Assembly: GCF_020520425.1 (NCBI RefSeq)
Contig: NC_079487.1
Location: 128,176,385 to 128,240,384 of the forward strand
From: Spinacia oleracea
Lineage: Eukaryota; Streptophyta; Magnoliopsida; Caryophyllales; Amaranthaceae
Reading direction: 5' to 3'
DNA length: 64,000 nt
Shown: positions 1 through 11,165 of the stretch, piece after piece
How the letters are laid out: each line of letters opens with the position of its first letter
How positions within the stretch are numbered: the first letter of the stretch is position 1
Program-made: the position numbers and the translations under genes
The notes under the pieces: generated by a model
Seen by the model: the letters and a program-made list of their open reading frames with translations, nothing else
Databases searched by the model: none
Told to the model about the DNA's origin: nothing

Positions 1-1585
1 CCCTAAGCAAAGAAATCATCGATGAATACATAAATCAACTTCACCCCAAACACATCTTAAAACAATGGATACGATTCAAGGCAAAATCCAACAAGCATGC
101 ATCAATGTCAACCAATCAAATTCATTCAGCCGCCAATCCACCTCAACAATCGTCACGCAAAGCGAACCACAAGTGTACAATGGAATTCAAGACTAGTGCT
201 CACACACTCGTCACTCATTCATGTGGCGGATAAAAATTGTACCCGTTCGCTCCCCTCCCAACATATATGTATACAATGCCCTCCCAAACTCACAACACTC
301 GTGTGTCTAGAAAAACATGCACTCAACCTAGTAGTCGACTCGGAATGTGTCATGTCATAACTTGCATTGATAAACAACTACTTTCACATTAATATGACTC
401 TATGCACAAAGGTCGGAAGGTCTTCAAAGCTTGTAATGATAGGCTTAGGTAGAGGTGCGGTAAATTTGGGTATAATGTGAGCTTTAAAGCCTTGGCTTTG
501 GGGAGCATAAATCCTAAAAACAACCGTGATCAATCAACATAATGACCATAATCTCCCACTCAACACATGACAAAACAACAAATAGCCAACACCATACTTT
601 CTTGCATTTTTTTTTTCACAATTGTAACCAATCACTCATAAGGATATGAATTTGCAGAACTTGATTGAAACAACACTTTGAACTTTTTATGAGAGTAATA
701 GATTTTTCTCTTTCTTTTCCTTTTCAATCTCTCTTTTTTTCTTTCTTTTTAGAAACCTTCACATTTGTTTTGTTCTTTCATCTCTTTTCATTTTCAACTC
801 ATTTTCAACAACAAACATGATAAGACGAACTCCTTTTTCAATACCTACTTTGTGCTCAAAATGTAGCACATTACAACTCCCTCACCTCACTACTATTAGC
901 TCCCCCAAGCTAGGCTTGGGACTAGTAACCAATGGGGTTTTTCATGGGCTTGTAATATGGCTAGTCACCGAATAAAAGGGCACAAGCAACAACATGGGTA
1001 GAAAAGGAGGGGACAAATGTATCTAATTTCATCTGAAGGCTACCTAAATAGAAAAATGCCTTCGTCCTCCACAATGTGCATGTATATGAGTCATAAAACA
1101 CTACTAATAGTTGCAAATCAATACTCAAAATCAATGACACACCAGGAAGCTATCACACATCCTAACCAAATCAACTAGTCAAGCACCAAGTCCACAAATA
1201 GTTAGTCGGAGTTGACTCATGTTAAGGCATCAAAGCAATCGAATATCAAATCATGGCTAACACATCTACATTGCCCATCATCAAATACCAAGAATCAAAA
1301 CAATTTTCGTTCAAGGGGCACAGGGAAGCATGATATTGTATTCATCGGAACGTATTTTTGTATTTTTTTTTTTTTCAAAGCAATAAACTACTCTAGAAAA
1401 CATTAAACACACCAAAATAAACACACAAAAATAAGTAAATGCAAAAATAAAAGGAAAAACATACCTAATATGTACAAGTGAGTGAAACACCCCCCAAGCT
1501 AAATCAGACAATGTCCTCATTGGCTCAAGGGGTATCACGAGGAAAGTGAGCAAACCGTGGCTTATTTGTCGCTGATTCGCAAATC

Positions 1586-1956
1586 GCCCGATCGGGCAGC
1601 AGATCGCCCGATCGGGCAGCATTTCGCCCGATCGGGCAGCAGATCGCCCGATCGGGCGAATTTCGAACCTTTCCGTTGAATCTGTGCGCGCCCGATCGGG
1701 CGCACCTCGCCCGATCCGGATCGGGCGAAATGCAATGCCTTTTTTTTATTGACTTTTCTCAGCCCAGAATCCTTCCTTGACCTTCCTACGACGTCATCAT
1801 CAACCGCCCGATCGGGCGGAATTTCGCCCGATCGGGCATTTCACTCGCCTTTTGTGTGGATCGGGCAACCGTCGCCCGTTCGGGCGATTTTCCAACATTT
1901 TCCTTGAATCGACACGCGCCCGATCGGGCGCTCCTCGCCCGATCCGGATCGGGCAA
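1586..1956. repeat. Cluster of GCCCGATCGGGC palindromes (internal part of B)
   Basis: About eight exact copies of the 12-bp palindrome GCCCGATCGGGC lie here, the first four spaced 20 bases apart. One variant (GCCCGTTCGGGC) and two extended palindromes GCCCGATCCGGATCGGGC are also present. The cluster consists of two similar sub-blocks, each ending in a normal palindrome followed about 6 bases later by the extended one. The surrounding DNA is AT-rich. Confidence 0.9.
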
Positions 1957-2418
1957 AACGCAGACTACTCCGTTTGAGCTTGAATTCAACTTTTTCGAAC
2001 TTGGAGCCTTAGACCTGCACAGCATTGAACGTCCAAACCGTAAAATACCCTCTTCTCACCTCTCTAACACCAAAAACTACAATGAAACACACACTTGCTC
2101 AAAAATTATACTAAAACACACAAACAAAAGCGAAAAATACACTACGAAAAGCAATAAATGGATAGTGAAATACTCATCTCCTATTAGATTGATGCAATGT
2201 CCCCATTACACAATCTTAGTTTATGTACAGACAACGAAAGGAAGGGGATGAGAGCCACGACAACTCATCGAATGGGGGCACCAAAGATGGTGCCATCTGG
2301 TGTCGAATCAATTGCCTTGGATGAGCTATGTGGCGCGGGAAGTGACAGACCACGACCCCGATCATGAATACGGTGCCCACCGTTCACCGAGCTTTCGGCC
2401 TTTCGGGTCTCAGCATCA

Positions 2419-3852
2419 TCAAATCGTGCCTCCCGCAAAGAGATTGGTTAGTAAATAACCAACGAACGAGCGCAGAAGCTTGTCATGCGCACTCGCACAA
2501 CTTTCGTGCAACAAGACATGCACGATAATCAACAACAACATTTGCATAAAGTCCGAATGAACTCTATGCCAGTAAGGAATAGGATGCCTAAAGGAAGAAG
2601 AACAAAAAGAAAAAATAACAATAAAAGAAGAATAAGAAAAGGAAGGAAAAGAGAAAGTAGGCATACTCTCCTTATGGAAGTTGTTTTTACGGACTATTGA
2701 TTCTTCAACCTCAATGATCAATGAAATAGCTCTCTCTGTGTTTTGGAATTCATGGTGGATAGGCTCTTCACCATATAGAGCTCTCTGCAAAGCATCCACC
2801 TCTTCTTTGTAAGTATTGTAAGTACCTGCGAAAGATTCACAAAGAGGAACATACTCTATTGGGTCATTGGGCTTTTGATTTTCATGGGGAGGAGGAAGAT
2901 CCTCAAGTAAAGGTTTTATGGGGAAAGAGAAGGGGAGTGAGACGGTGTAAACGGGGCTAAGAATAACCCTTCTTGGACTTGGAATATGAGGGGTAGGGGT
3001 TGACACAACAACAAGGGTTTTATCAACTTCAACTTCCTCATGGACTTGCTCTATGACATATGGCTTTTCAGTTTCAACAAATCCTTCATCCATTGATCCA
3101 ACAGTCAAATCATCATCCTCCCACTCATCCTCAGTCTCTGTTATAAGCTCCTCCCACTCTTGGTTGCCTATGGGTTCACTCAGTTGATCCCCATCCCCAA
3201 CACAACTCGAATCATTATTTTCAATAATTTCTTGAACTTTTCTAAATCTCTCAAGAGTAGCCTTACTAGCTTTAATAATCTCATTAGTAGCCTCTTGAGA
3301 TCTAGTACACTGAATCTCAATCTCAGAGTTTAATCTTCTTATTTCCTCTAAGAAGCTATCTCTGCTTTCTGATTCGGGTTGAACAGGATTGAGCAAGGGT
3401 TCACAATAATACACGGGAGAAGCAACAGTGGAATCATGAGGCAAAACATTGATATCCATGCAAGGGTTAGATAAGTCGTTAGAATATACATGATTATCAT
3501 AAACATTAGAATGCACCTCATTATAACAAGCATTCAAGGGAGAGGGGGTAGAAACATGTAGATTATGCTCATAATTTGGATTAGCACATGTAACATGAAT
3601 CGCCATTTCACGCTCATACAAATCCCTTGCAAACCACATATAGTAATCCCACATATCATCCAAAGACAAGGCTCGAAAATCACCATTAAATCTACTTTCT
3701 ATCACATTCCTTGTATACTCATTTAAACCACCATAAGCAAAACCACAAGAATCCCAAAGATTAAAATTGTGGTAACCAATAAAATCATTTAGCCTATCGA
3801 AATACACCCAAAAAGGCTCATTTAAGAATTGAGGGAAAGAATAATAATCCAT
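2419..3852 (-). CDS. gag-like ORF of element B
   Basis: This 477-residue open frame starts about 165 bases inside the primer site, the usual gag position. The N-terminal ~110 residues contain a pattern (WDSCGFAYGGLNEYTRNV, then a short W-rich helix) like the 'few-residue gag helix' segment of plant Gypsy gag proteins. The middle, residues 180-300, is acidic and coiled-coil-like, and the C-terminal tail is proline-rich then hydrophobic. No zinc knuckle is visible. It is not a host gene; the family match is by eye and moderate. Confidence 0.6.
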   Translation of the reverse strand: MDYYSFPQFLNEPFWVYFDRLNDFIGYHNFNLWDSCGFAYGGLNEYTRNVIESRFNGDFRALSLDDMWDYYMWFARDLYEREMAIHVTCANPNYEHNLHVSTPSPLNACYNEVHSNVYDNHVYSNDLSNPCMDINVLPHDSTVASPVYYCEPLLNPVQPESESRDSFLEEIRRLNSEIEIQCTRSQEATNEIIKASKATLERFRKVQEIIENNDSSCVGDGDQLSEPIGNQEWEELITETEDEWEDDDLTVGSMDEGFVETEKPYVIEQVHEEVEVDKTLVVVSTPTPHIPSPRRVILSPVYTVSLPFSFPIKPLLEDLPPPHENQKPNDPIEYVPLCESFAGTYNTYKEEVDALQRALYGEEPIHHEFQNTERAISLIIEVEESIVRKNNFHKESMPTFSFPSFSYSSFIVIFSFCSSSFRHPIPYWHRVHSDFMQMLLLIIVHVLLHESCASAHDKLLRSFVGYLLTNLFAGGTI

Positions 3853-4016
3853 TTTTTTCAGGGGAAAAAAAATTTTAAAAAATTAAAAATAAAAAATAAT
3901 AAAATAAAGAAAATAAAGAAAATAAAATATATACATGGTCTCAAAGAACAGAAAGTTCTATGAGACTCAAGAAAATAATCTAGATCATAAAATTAGTAGC
4001 AGAAAATTAAACCGTT

Positions 4017-4034
4017 TCCCCGGCAACGGCGCCA
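4017..4034 (-). other. Primer binding site (tRNA-Asp type) of element B
   Basis: The plus strand reads TCCCCGGCAACGGCGCCA, an 18-base match to the 3' end, including CCA, of plant tRNA-Asp(GUC) as I recall it. Its complement is therefore the minus-strand primer site, lying five bases inside the LTR. Athila-lineage elements commonly use this tRNA. Confidence 0.85.
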
Positions 4035-4039
4035 AAATT

Positions 4040-5525
4040 TGACAGGCTAAAGTCGTATCACCTAATCAAAAATAACCTAACGTTCACCAACTAAAAATGT
4101 AGCAAGGGAAGCAGGGATCGTATCCACAGGGAAACAATGTTCTTTCCACTATTAGTTAACTAATCTAGACTACTGGTAACAAAGAATTGGATTGGTTTGT
4201 ATATTAAGCTAAGGCAAATAATCAAACTGGAATATAACAATATTAAGGTAATCTAGGGCAGCGGTTCACCATAAATGCAGACCGGGATTGGACAACGGAC
4301 AATAACAATTAATTAACAATCATAACTAGGAAAACATGCATCTCTCGAATCTTATGAATTCCTTAGGATATAACAACTAGCGGGCTCTCGCTACGTACTA
4401 GAAATAATTCCTATCTAATAGCCACAGACCAAAAACATCAGATTTATACCTCTCGGCGCATAATCTAAGGTTAATCAAACTCAAATCAAAATAGTCCGGC
4501 CGAACAGAATTGACGAGCAATAATAATAAGCTATAGAAATTATAATCAATCAATCAAATAATCAAGTCCACATATAATCCCAATCATGCATTCATGGATC
4601 TCCTAAACCCTAGAAATTAAACTACTCACTCATGATAACTAATAACAAAGCGATTAACATAATGGAAAACATGATCAAAGCAATAGAATAAATTAAGGTA
4701 GGAAATAATACCGAATTGAAGAACAAATAAAATAATAAAGTTTGGATCTTTACTTGAAATTAAAAACTAAGTATTTGAATAATTGGAGAGAAAACTAGAA
4801 ATAAACTAAGTATTGAAAACTAGAATAAAAGATGTCACTAAAAATATAAGGGGCTAGTATTTATAGTTTTCCCAAAATAGAGCCCAAAATCGGAAATAAA
4901 ATCTCGCGAAATACGCTGGAGGTTGGCGTGGCCCGATCGGGCGACGCTTCGCCCGATCGGGCGATGTGCTCGATAGTCGGCCCGATCGGGCGAAATTCCG
5001 CCCGATCGGGCGGTTGCAAAATGCCCAGAACAGCGCCCAGAATGATCGCCCGATCCGGATCGGGCGAAGCCCGCCCGATCGGGCGCGTGTTGAAACTGCA
5101 CGATCCTCTATCTTAAAAACACCATATCTCCTTCGCTATAAGTCGGAATTAGGCGAGTGACCACTCGTTGGAAAGCTCTTGAAGTCTAGAATCCAACCCA
5201 ATTTGAATCGCTGCATTTGGAGTTGTATAACTCGAGTTATGATCAAAAGAGTGGACGACATTCAGTTTTCTACTTCTTTCACTATTCGCTTTGCATGAAA
5301 ATTCTTCCAACTCAATGTTTGCGCTCTCGAAAGTATATAATCTCTTGTATTGATTCAAATGAGTAGGAAATGCACAAAAATATGCTAATTCCTACAATGA
5401 TGAACCTGAAACTACAAACACACTACAAGGAGCACATTAGTACTAAAATCGCTCCGAAGAGCTCATTTGAGATCAAAAAGTACTAAGGGACGGGGGTAAA
5501 AACTCTATATAAAACGCATATATCA
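4040..5525 (-). repeat. 5' LTR of element B
   Basis: On the minus strand the LTR begins TGATATATGC at 5525 and ends CCTGTCA at 4040, giving TG...CA ends and 1,486 bp. The left limit is set by the primer site five bases beyond it, and the right limit by the sudden return of element A's gag frame at 5526. A TATA box (minus strand CTATAAATA, about 4855-4865) follows a GC-rich palindrome block at 4931-5086. The stretch near 4090-4130, reading GGATACGATCCCTGC on the minus strand, is a conserved word of Athila-type LTRs near the transcript start. Confidence 0.8.
4931..5086. repeat. Cluster of GCCCGATCGGGC palindromes (LTR of B)
   Basis: Five copies of GCCCGATCGGGC and one GCCCGATCCGGATCGGGC lie in the LTR just upstream, in element orientation, of its TATA box. 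The ordered pair of normal then extended palindrome, preceded by ACACGC, also occurs in the internal cluster but in the opposite orientation. Confidence 0.9.
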
Positions 5526-5527
5526 AG

Positions 5528-8500
5528 CACGGCCACCTAACAGAGGACTGCAGAGACCTCAAAGACAACATTGAGGATATGGTCAGAAAGGGGTATTTCT
5601 CACAGTATAGGGCAAGGCAGGGAAATGGTAACAACAACTCGGTGGGAGGAAACCCTACCAATTCATACCGGCCACAACAGCAAAATCAACAACAATACCC
5701 TAGAATCGAGCAACCATATCAGCCGCCTAGAATCGAGCAAAAACAGCCGGAAACCAGTGCCAGAGCAGAACAGAGGGATGGCGGGAAAAAACCACCCGTG
5801 TATGTAATTTCTGGCGGCCCAGTCCACGGAGGGACAATAAGCGGCGCCAGTAGAAGCTTGGAGGAACACAGGCACATGGTAAACTTTCATAACACAAGAG
5901 TGTGGCCTAACCCACCCAGCATACCAGTGATGACATTCTCGGAATCGGATTGCAGAGGCATCATTTTCCCGCATGATGACCCACTAGTTCTTACAATTGA
6001 TATAGCAAATGCCGATGTGAACAGAGTACTGGTAGACGGCGGCAGCTCAGCAAACATCATCTTCTGGGAAGCTTTCAAACAATTGCACATACCAGAGGAC
6101 GAACTTCAAAGGGTAAACTACCCAGTAATCGGTTTCTCAGGATCTACAGTGTACCCAGAGGGTAGTATAAGGCTGCCGGTGAAAATCGGAGAAGGATCCG
6201 AAATGCGAGATCTCATGGTGGATTTCCTAATCATTAAAGTGCCAGCGGCCTACAATGTGATCATCGGTCGCCCATTCATACATGACGTGCAGGCGGTAGT
6301 CTCCACCTATCACTTGACAATGATATATATGTCGAACCTGGAAAGGCCGGCAAAGATAAGGGGAAGTCAGTTGGCGGCAAGGTCCTGTTACTTGACCGCT
6401 TTGAGAACACCGGGAAGAATGGTCCCAGAAGTGAACTTGACTACTGAACCGGCAAGGCAAGAGATACACTTGACTACTAAGCCGGCAAGGCAAGAACAAC
6501 TGTCAAAAAGAAAGAACCGCACAAAAAGGGGTCGAACCGACCTAAACATGGAACACTTTGATGAAAGGCCGGTATCAGCACCAAGACCAATGCCAGATGG
6601 TCTGACAGAAAATATCGAGCTGGAGGCTGGAAACATGGATAGAGCAGTCGTGATCGGTACGGAAATGGGGAGTGACATGAAGGTCAACCTCATAAGCTTG
6701 CTGAGAGAGCACGCTGACATCTTCGCATTCTCGGCGGATGAGATGCCTGGTATCGATCCAGAGATAATGGTTCACCGATTAAACGCCGACAGAAATGTTA
6801 GGCCTGTACGGCAGAAAAAACGTAATTTCTCCACGGAAAAAATGACAGCAATACAAGAAGAGGTGGATAAACTTCTGGCGGCAGGTTTCATTGAGCCATG
6901 TGACTACCCCGAATGGTTGGCAAACGTGGTAATGGTAAAAAAGTCAAGTGGGTCATGGAGAATGTGCGTAGATTTCACCAACCTTAACAGAGCATGTCCG
7001 AAAGATTTCTACCCCCTGCCACGGATTGATAGGCTGGTAGACTCCACTAGCGGTCACGCAATGCTCAGTTTCCTAGATGCTTTCTCAGGGTATCATCAGG
7101 TCAGCCTGCATAAATCAGATAGGAAGAAGGCGGCCTTTATCACAGATGCAGGAGTTTTCTGTTATAAGGCGATGCCGTTCGGGTTGAAAAATGCAGGGGC
7201 AACATATCAAAGGCTGGTTGACAAGGTGTTTGCCGACCAAAAAGGCAGAAACGTGGAGGTCTATGTAGATGACTCTATCGTAAAAAGCCGGAAGGAGGAG
7301 GATCATGTTAGCGACCTCCGAGAAACTTTTGAAACTTTGAGAAAATACAGGATGAAATTAAACCCAAAAAAATGCGTCTTCGGAGTAAGGTCAGGAAAAT
7401 TCCTGGGTTTCTTGGTCATCGAGCGTGGCATAGACGCCAACCCTGAAAAAGTAGAAGCAATCATCAGTCTGCCGCAACCCAAGAGCATAAAAGACATACA
7501 GCGGCTGACAGGAAAAATGGCCGCCTTAAACAGATTTGTGAGCAAGTCGGCAGATAAGCAAATGCCCTTCTTCACAACCCTGAGGCAAAACAAGAAGTTC
7601 AAATGGGGGCCGGCAGAGCAAGAGGCCTTTGAAGCTCTAAAAAGTCACTTAAAAAACCTGCCAACAATAGCAAGGGCAAAAGAGGGCGGCAAATTACAAC
7701 TGTACATATCGGCGTCGCCAAAGACAGTTGCAGCAGTACTGGTAGCCGAAACAGAAAACAAAGGGCAGCAGCCGGTATATTTTGTGAGCCATGTGCTAAA
7801 CGGCCCAGAAACAAGGTACACGTTGGTGGAAAAAATGGCATATGCAGTCCTCATCGCGGCTAGAAAGTTAAGACCATACTTTGATGCGCATACAATCGAA
7901 GTGCTAACAAACTTTCCTCTCGAAAAAGCCATCAGCAAGCTAGATACATCAGGCCGGTTGCTAAAATGGGCAATAGAGTTGTCCGAGTTTGACTTGGAAT
8001 TCCGGCCAAGAACTGCAATCAAAGCCCAGGCATTGGCGGACTTCATAGTTGAAGCGTCATACCAAGAGGATGAAGTACAAGCTGAAGTATGGGATGTGTC
8101 AGTGGATGGTTCAGCTGCACAGACAGGCAGTGGGGCTGGAATAATCATGAAATCGCCAGCAGGAGACATTTTTGAGTATGCTATAAAGTTTACGTTTAAC
8201 GCGTCAAATAACGAAGCAGAATACGAGGCAGCAATTGCCGGCATCCAAATGTGCCTCGCAGCAGATGCCAAAAGAGTAATACTGACAACAGACTCCCAGC
8301 TGGTAGCAAGTCAATTCAGCGGAGAATATGAGGCCAAAGAACCTTCGATGGTCAAATACCTGGAGAAGTTGAGGTCGGTGTCGGCTCAGCTAGAGAAATT
8401 CAGCATTAATCTGGTACCCCGAGCAGAGAACACACTGGCAGACGCCCTATCAAAGTTAGCAAGTTCAAATGTCGCTGACTTGAAAAGAACAGTCATGATG

Positions 8501-9805
8501 GAAGTCATGAATAAGCGAAGTACGGAGTCGGAGATAATACGGGTCATGGCCATCACAACCACCTCAGAATGGTACGATAATATCCAAACATACATACAGA
8601 CTGGAGCCCTACCAGCAGATTTTGCAGAGGCCAAAAAGACAAGAAGGGACTCGGCTTGGTACATCATCCTGTGGGGACGGTTGTACAAAAAGTCATTTAG
8701 CCTGCCATTCTTAAGGTGCCTGACAGCATTCGAGTCAGCAAGGCTGATCGAAGAGATGCACGAAGGAACATGTGGAAACCATGCCGGTGGAAAACCCCTT
8801 GCCATCATCTGTCAAAGGCAAGGCTATTACTGGCCAACAATGTTAGAAGATTGTCGAGCTTATGTAAAAAAGTGCGAGAAATGTCAAAAGTTTTCAGCTG
8901 TAATAAACTTGCCGGCCAATGATTTGATGCCCATTCTGAACCCAATCCCATTCGCACAATGGGGAATGGATATTGTTGGACCATTCCCAATGGCGGCTGG
9001 AGGGCGCAAGTTCTTGATAGTAGCAGTGGACTACTTCACCAAGTGGATAGAAGCAGAGCCGATAGCAAAAATAACGGCAAACCAGGTGAAAAAATTCATA
9101 TGGAAAAATATAATAACGAGATTCGGGCTGCCGCAGGCAATAGTTTTTGATCATGGATCACAGTTTGATTGTGCACCCATACAATGCTTCCTGGGATTGT
9201 ACAGAGTAAAGTTAGCTCACTCATCAGTATGTCACCCACAGAGCAATGGGCAAGCAGAGGTGGCGAATAAGCAAATCCTGGCTGCTCTGAAAAAGAAACT
9301 AGAGGACTGTAAAGGCAAATGGGCAGATCTTATGCCAGAAATTCTGTGGTGCAACAGAACTGCTATCAAGGAGGCTACCGGCGAGAGTCCGTTCAAATTG
9401 AGCTTCGGATCTGAGGCTGTCATACCGGCAGAAATGGCTCTGCCAACCATGCGAATCCAGCACTACGATGAGGAGAGAAACGATCAGCTGCTGCGACACC
9501 AGTTGGATTTCATGCCAGAAATCCGCATGAAAGCAGAAGTAAGTTCGGCAGCATATAAAAGCAGAATGAGCAAAGCATACAACAAGAAAGTGAAGCATCG
9601 GCCTCTAGGAGTGGGAGACCTGGTACTGCGGAGAACGGCGGCAACAGGAAAAGGAAATGCTCAAGGAAAGCTGACAGCCAATTGGGAAGGACCATACCAG
9701 ATATGGGAGGAAATAGTCCCTGGATCATACCGGTTAATGCAAATGGATGGTACCGCGCTCAAAAACTCCTGGAACGCCAGTACTCTGAGAAAGTACTATG
9801 TTTGA
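5528..9805 (+). CDS. gag end and pol polyprotein of element A (PR-RT-RH-aRH-INT)
   Basis: The frame enters from gag (HGHLTEDCRDLKDNIEDM at 5528) and runs to a stop at 9805; the first ATG in it, 5579, is probably not a real start. Residues counted from 5579: an aspartic protease with DGGSSANIIF near 155; reverse transcriptase from about 430, with LDAFSGYHQ, MPFGLKNAGATYQ and the YVDD active site near 565; a first RNase H ending near 820; a second, archaeal-type RNase H starting VDGSAAQTGSGAGI near 842 with NNEAEYEA; then integrase with a zinc-binding CEKCQKF, DYFTKW and NGQAEVANKQ. The extra RNase H between the first RNase H and integrase is diagnostic of Tat elements. Confidence 0.93.
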   Translation, partial: HGHLTEDCRDLKDNIEDMVRKGYFSQYRARQGNGNNNSVGGNPTNSYRPQQQNQQQYPRIEQPYQPPRIEQKQPETSARAEQRDGGKKPPVYVISGGPVHGGTISGASRSLEEHRHMVNFHNTRVWPNPPSIPVMTFSESDCRGIIFPHDDPLVLTIDIANADVNRVLVDGGSSANIIFWEAFKQLHIPEDELQRVNYPVIGFSGSTVYPEGSIRLPVKIGEGSEMRDLMVDFLIIKVPAAYNVIIGRPFIHDVQAVVSTYHLTMIYMSNLERPAKIRGSQLAARSCYLTALRTPGRMVPEVNLTTEPARQEIHLTTKPARQEQLSKRKNRTKRGRTDLNMEHFDERPVSAPRPMPDGLTENIELEAGNMDRAVVIGTEMGSDMKVNLISLLREHADIFAFSADEMPGIDPEIMVHRLNADRNVRPVRQKKRNFSTEKMTAIQEEVDKLLAAGFIEPCDYPEWLANVVMVKKSSGSWRMCVDFTNLNRACPKDFYPLPRIDRLVDSTSGHAMLSFLDAFSGYHQVSLHKSDRKKAAFITDAGVFCYKAMPFGLKNAGATYQRLVDKVFADQKGRNVEVYVDDSIVKSRKEEDHVSDLRETFETLRKYRMKLNPKKCVFGVRSGKFLGFLVIERGIDANPEKVEAIISLPQPKSIKDIQRLTGKMAALNRFVSKSADKQMPFFTTLRQNKKFKWGPAEQEAFEALKSHLKNLPTIARAKEGGKLQLYISASPKTVAAVLVAETENKGQQPVYFVSHVLNGPETRYTLVEKMAYAVLIAARKLRPYFDAHTIEVLTNFPLEKAISKLDTSGRLLKWAIELSEFDLEFRPRTAIKAQALADFIVEASYQEDEVQAEVWDVSVDGSAAQTGSGAGIIMKSPAGDIFEYAIKFTFNASNNEAEYEAAIAGIQMCLAADAKRVILTTDSQLVASQFSGEYEAKEPSMVKYLEKLRSVSAQLEKFSINLVPRAENTLADALSKLASSNVADLKRTVMMEVMNKRSTESEIIRVMAITTTSEWYDNIQTYIQTGALPADFAEAKKTRRDSAWYIILWGRLYKKSFSLPFLRCLTAFESARLIEEMHEGTCGNHAGGKPLAIICQRQGYYWPTMLEDCRAYVKKCEKCQKFSAVINLPANDLMPILNPIPFAQWGMDIVGPFPMAAGGRKFLIVAVDYFTKWIEAEPIAKITANQVKKFIWKNIITRFGLPQAIVFDHGSQFDCAPIQCFLGLYRVKLAHSSVCHPQSNGQAEVANKQILAALKKKLEDCKGKWADLMPEILWCNRTAIKEATGESPFKLSFGSEAVIPAEMALPTMRIQHYDEERNDQLLRHQLDFMPEIRMKAEVSSAAYKSRMSKAYNKKVKHRPLGVGDLVLRRTAATGKGNAQGKLTANWEGPYQIWEEIVPGSYRLMQMDGTALKNSWNASTLRKYYV

Positions 9806-9962
9806 AAAACTATAATGATCATGTATGAGCAGACTGATTGCAATAGCAGTCCGCATTTTGCTGTTATGTATAATTAGGGCGGTCCTCAAATACGGCCAGT
9901 CCATAAATGAAGGAAGAAAAAAGCAAAAAACAAACGCGGCACAAATCAACACACAAAGGTAA

Positions 9963-10755
9963 TGTATGGATGTGATCAGTAACAGTAAAGAAAATAAATG
10001 CCGTCTGGGCACTTTACTGTGAAGCGTAGCAGTCCATAATAAAGTTGTTGTGATTAGTAGCTTTGGAGAAAATAAATGCCGTTAAGGGGCACTCCATTGT
10101 GAAGCGTAGCATTCAACGAAGTGTATGGATGTGATCAGTAACAGTAAAGAAAATAAATGCCGTCTGGGCACTTTACTGTGAAGCGTAGCAGTCCATAATA
10201 AAGTTGTTGTGATTAGTAGCTTTGGAGAAAATAAATGCCGTTAAGGGGCACTCCATTGTGAAGCGTAGCATTCAACGAAGTGTATGGATGTGATCAGTAA
10301 CAGTAAAGAAAATAAATGCCGTCTGGGCACTTTACTGTGAAGCGTAGCAGTCCATAATAAAGTTTTTTGTGATTAGTAGCTTTGGAGAAAATAAATGCCG
10401 TTAAGGGGCACTCCATTGTGAAGCGTAGCATTCAACGAAGTGTATGGATGTGATCAGTAACAGTAAAGAAAATAAATGCCGTCTGGGCACTTTACTGTAA
10501 AGCGTAGCAGTCCATAATAAAGTTGTTGTGATTAGTAGCTTTGGAGAAAATAAATGCCGTTAAGGGGCACTCCATTGTGAAGCGTAGCATTCAACGAAGT
10601 GTATGGTGTGACTAGTAGCCGTACAGAAAATAAATGCCGTTTGGGCACTTGTACTGCGAAGCGTAGCAACCCATAATAATTTGTTGTAATTAAAAGTGTT
10701 AGAAAAAATAAACGATGTCAAGATGCACTCCATTTCGAAACATAACAATTATTTC
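9963..10755 (+). repeat. Tandem repeat, 159-bp unit, about five copies (3' part of A)
   Basis: The word TGTATGGATGTGATCAG recurs at 9963, 10122, 10281 and 10441, with a shortened form at 10600, giving a period of 159 (160 once). The first four units are nearly identical and the fifth has diverged. Each unit is itself a dimer: GTGATCAGTA and GTGATTAGTAG start 78 bases apart, and both halves contain GAGAAAATAAATGCCG- or AAGAAAATAAATGCCG-type cores and GTGAAGCGTAGCA. It lies just downstream of pol in the 3' untranslated part. Confidence 0.95.
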
Positions 10756-11165
10756 GGAGTGTATCATTTCAACAAGATAGAAATATAGAAAGGCCGTCAA
10801 CAAATAAGAGTTCATGCTAATAAAATGGAAGTATCATACACAAAACGAAGTAAACATACAATCAAAAAACTACTTGTTATAAATGCATGATTACAGCAGA
10901 AAAAACACTAAAAACCGACAGCCATCACCAAAAAATCTTGCGAAGTGATTAGCTGATCACAAGGCACAAAAGATGTCGATTAAAACCGACACCCCTACAA
11001 TAAAACGATGTTCTAAGATATGTTACATCAACAATAAGTGCCCTAACAGCATCTGGCAAAAAGTCAAAAGCCAACCGCCTAAGCTAAAAAACCCTAACAT
11101 GTACGAGGCCGGCTGGGAAAAGTAGAGGATCCGCAAGAAGAGGAGGGTGATGACTGCCAAGACCG

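Larger units (their letters stand above)
1..5525 (-). mobile_element. Element B: Athila-like gag-only Gypsy element, right part (5' LTR end)
   Basis: This is an LTR retrotransposon fossil read on the minus strand; its 3' end lies left of the window. Visible parts in element order are a 5' LTR (4040-5525), a tRNA-Asp primer site (4017-4034), a gag-like ORF (2419-3852) and a long non-coding internal part (1-2418). No protease, RT, RNase H or integrase is seen in the 4 kb after the LTR. That matches non-autonomous LARD-type derivatives, as does a CCCCCAAGCT tract at 1492-1501 (minus strand AGCTTGGGGG), which is typical of such elements. The right end cuts element A's gag reading frame, so B is younger than A. 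The next five bases of A, AGCAC, should recur at B's left end outside the window. Lineage assignment rests on the primer site and LTR style, not on pol. Confidence 0.8.

Noticed and set aside
97-360. 87-residue ORF at the left edge
   Set aside because: It is in the non-coding part of element B, with no homology recognised and no support from composition.
1777-2251. Overlapping ORFs rich in ARSG, PDRA and PIGR on both strands
   Set aside because: They are translations of the GCCCGATCGGGC palindromes and appear in several frames at once; not proteins.
4017-4034. tRNA-Asp gene
   Set aside because: Only the 18-base 3' end including CCA is present; nuclear plant tRNA genes lack encoded CCA. It is a retroelement primer site.
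5473-9728. Many minus-strand ORFs opposite pol
   Set aside because: They are shadows of the pol frame on the opposite strand.
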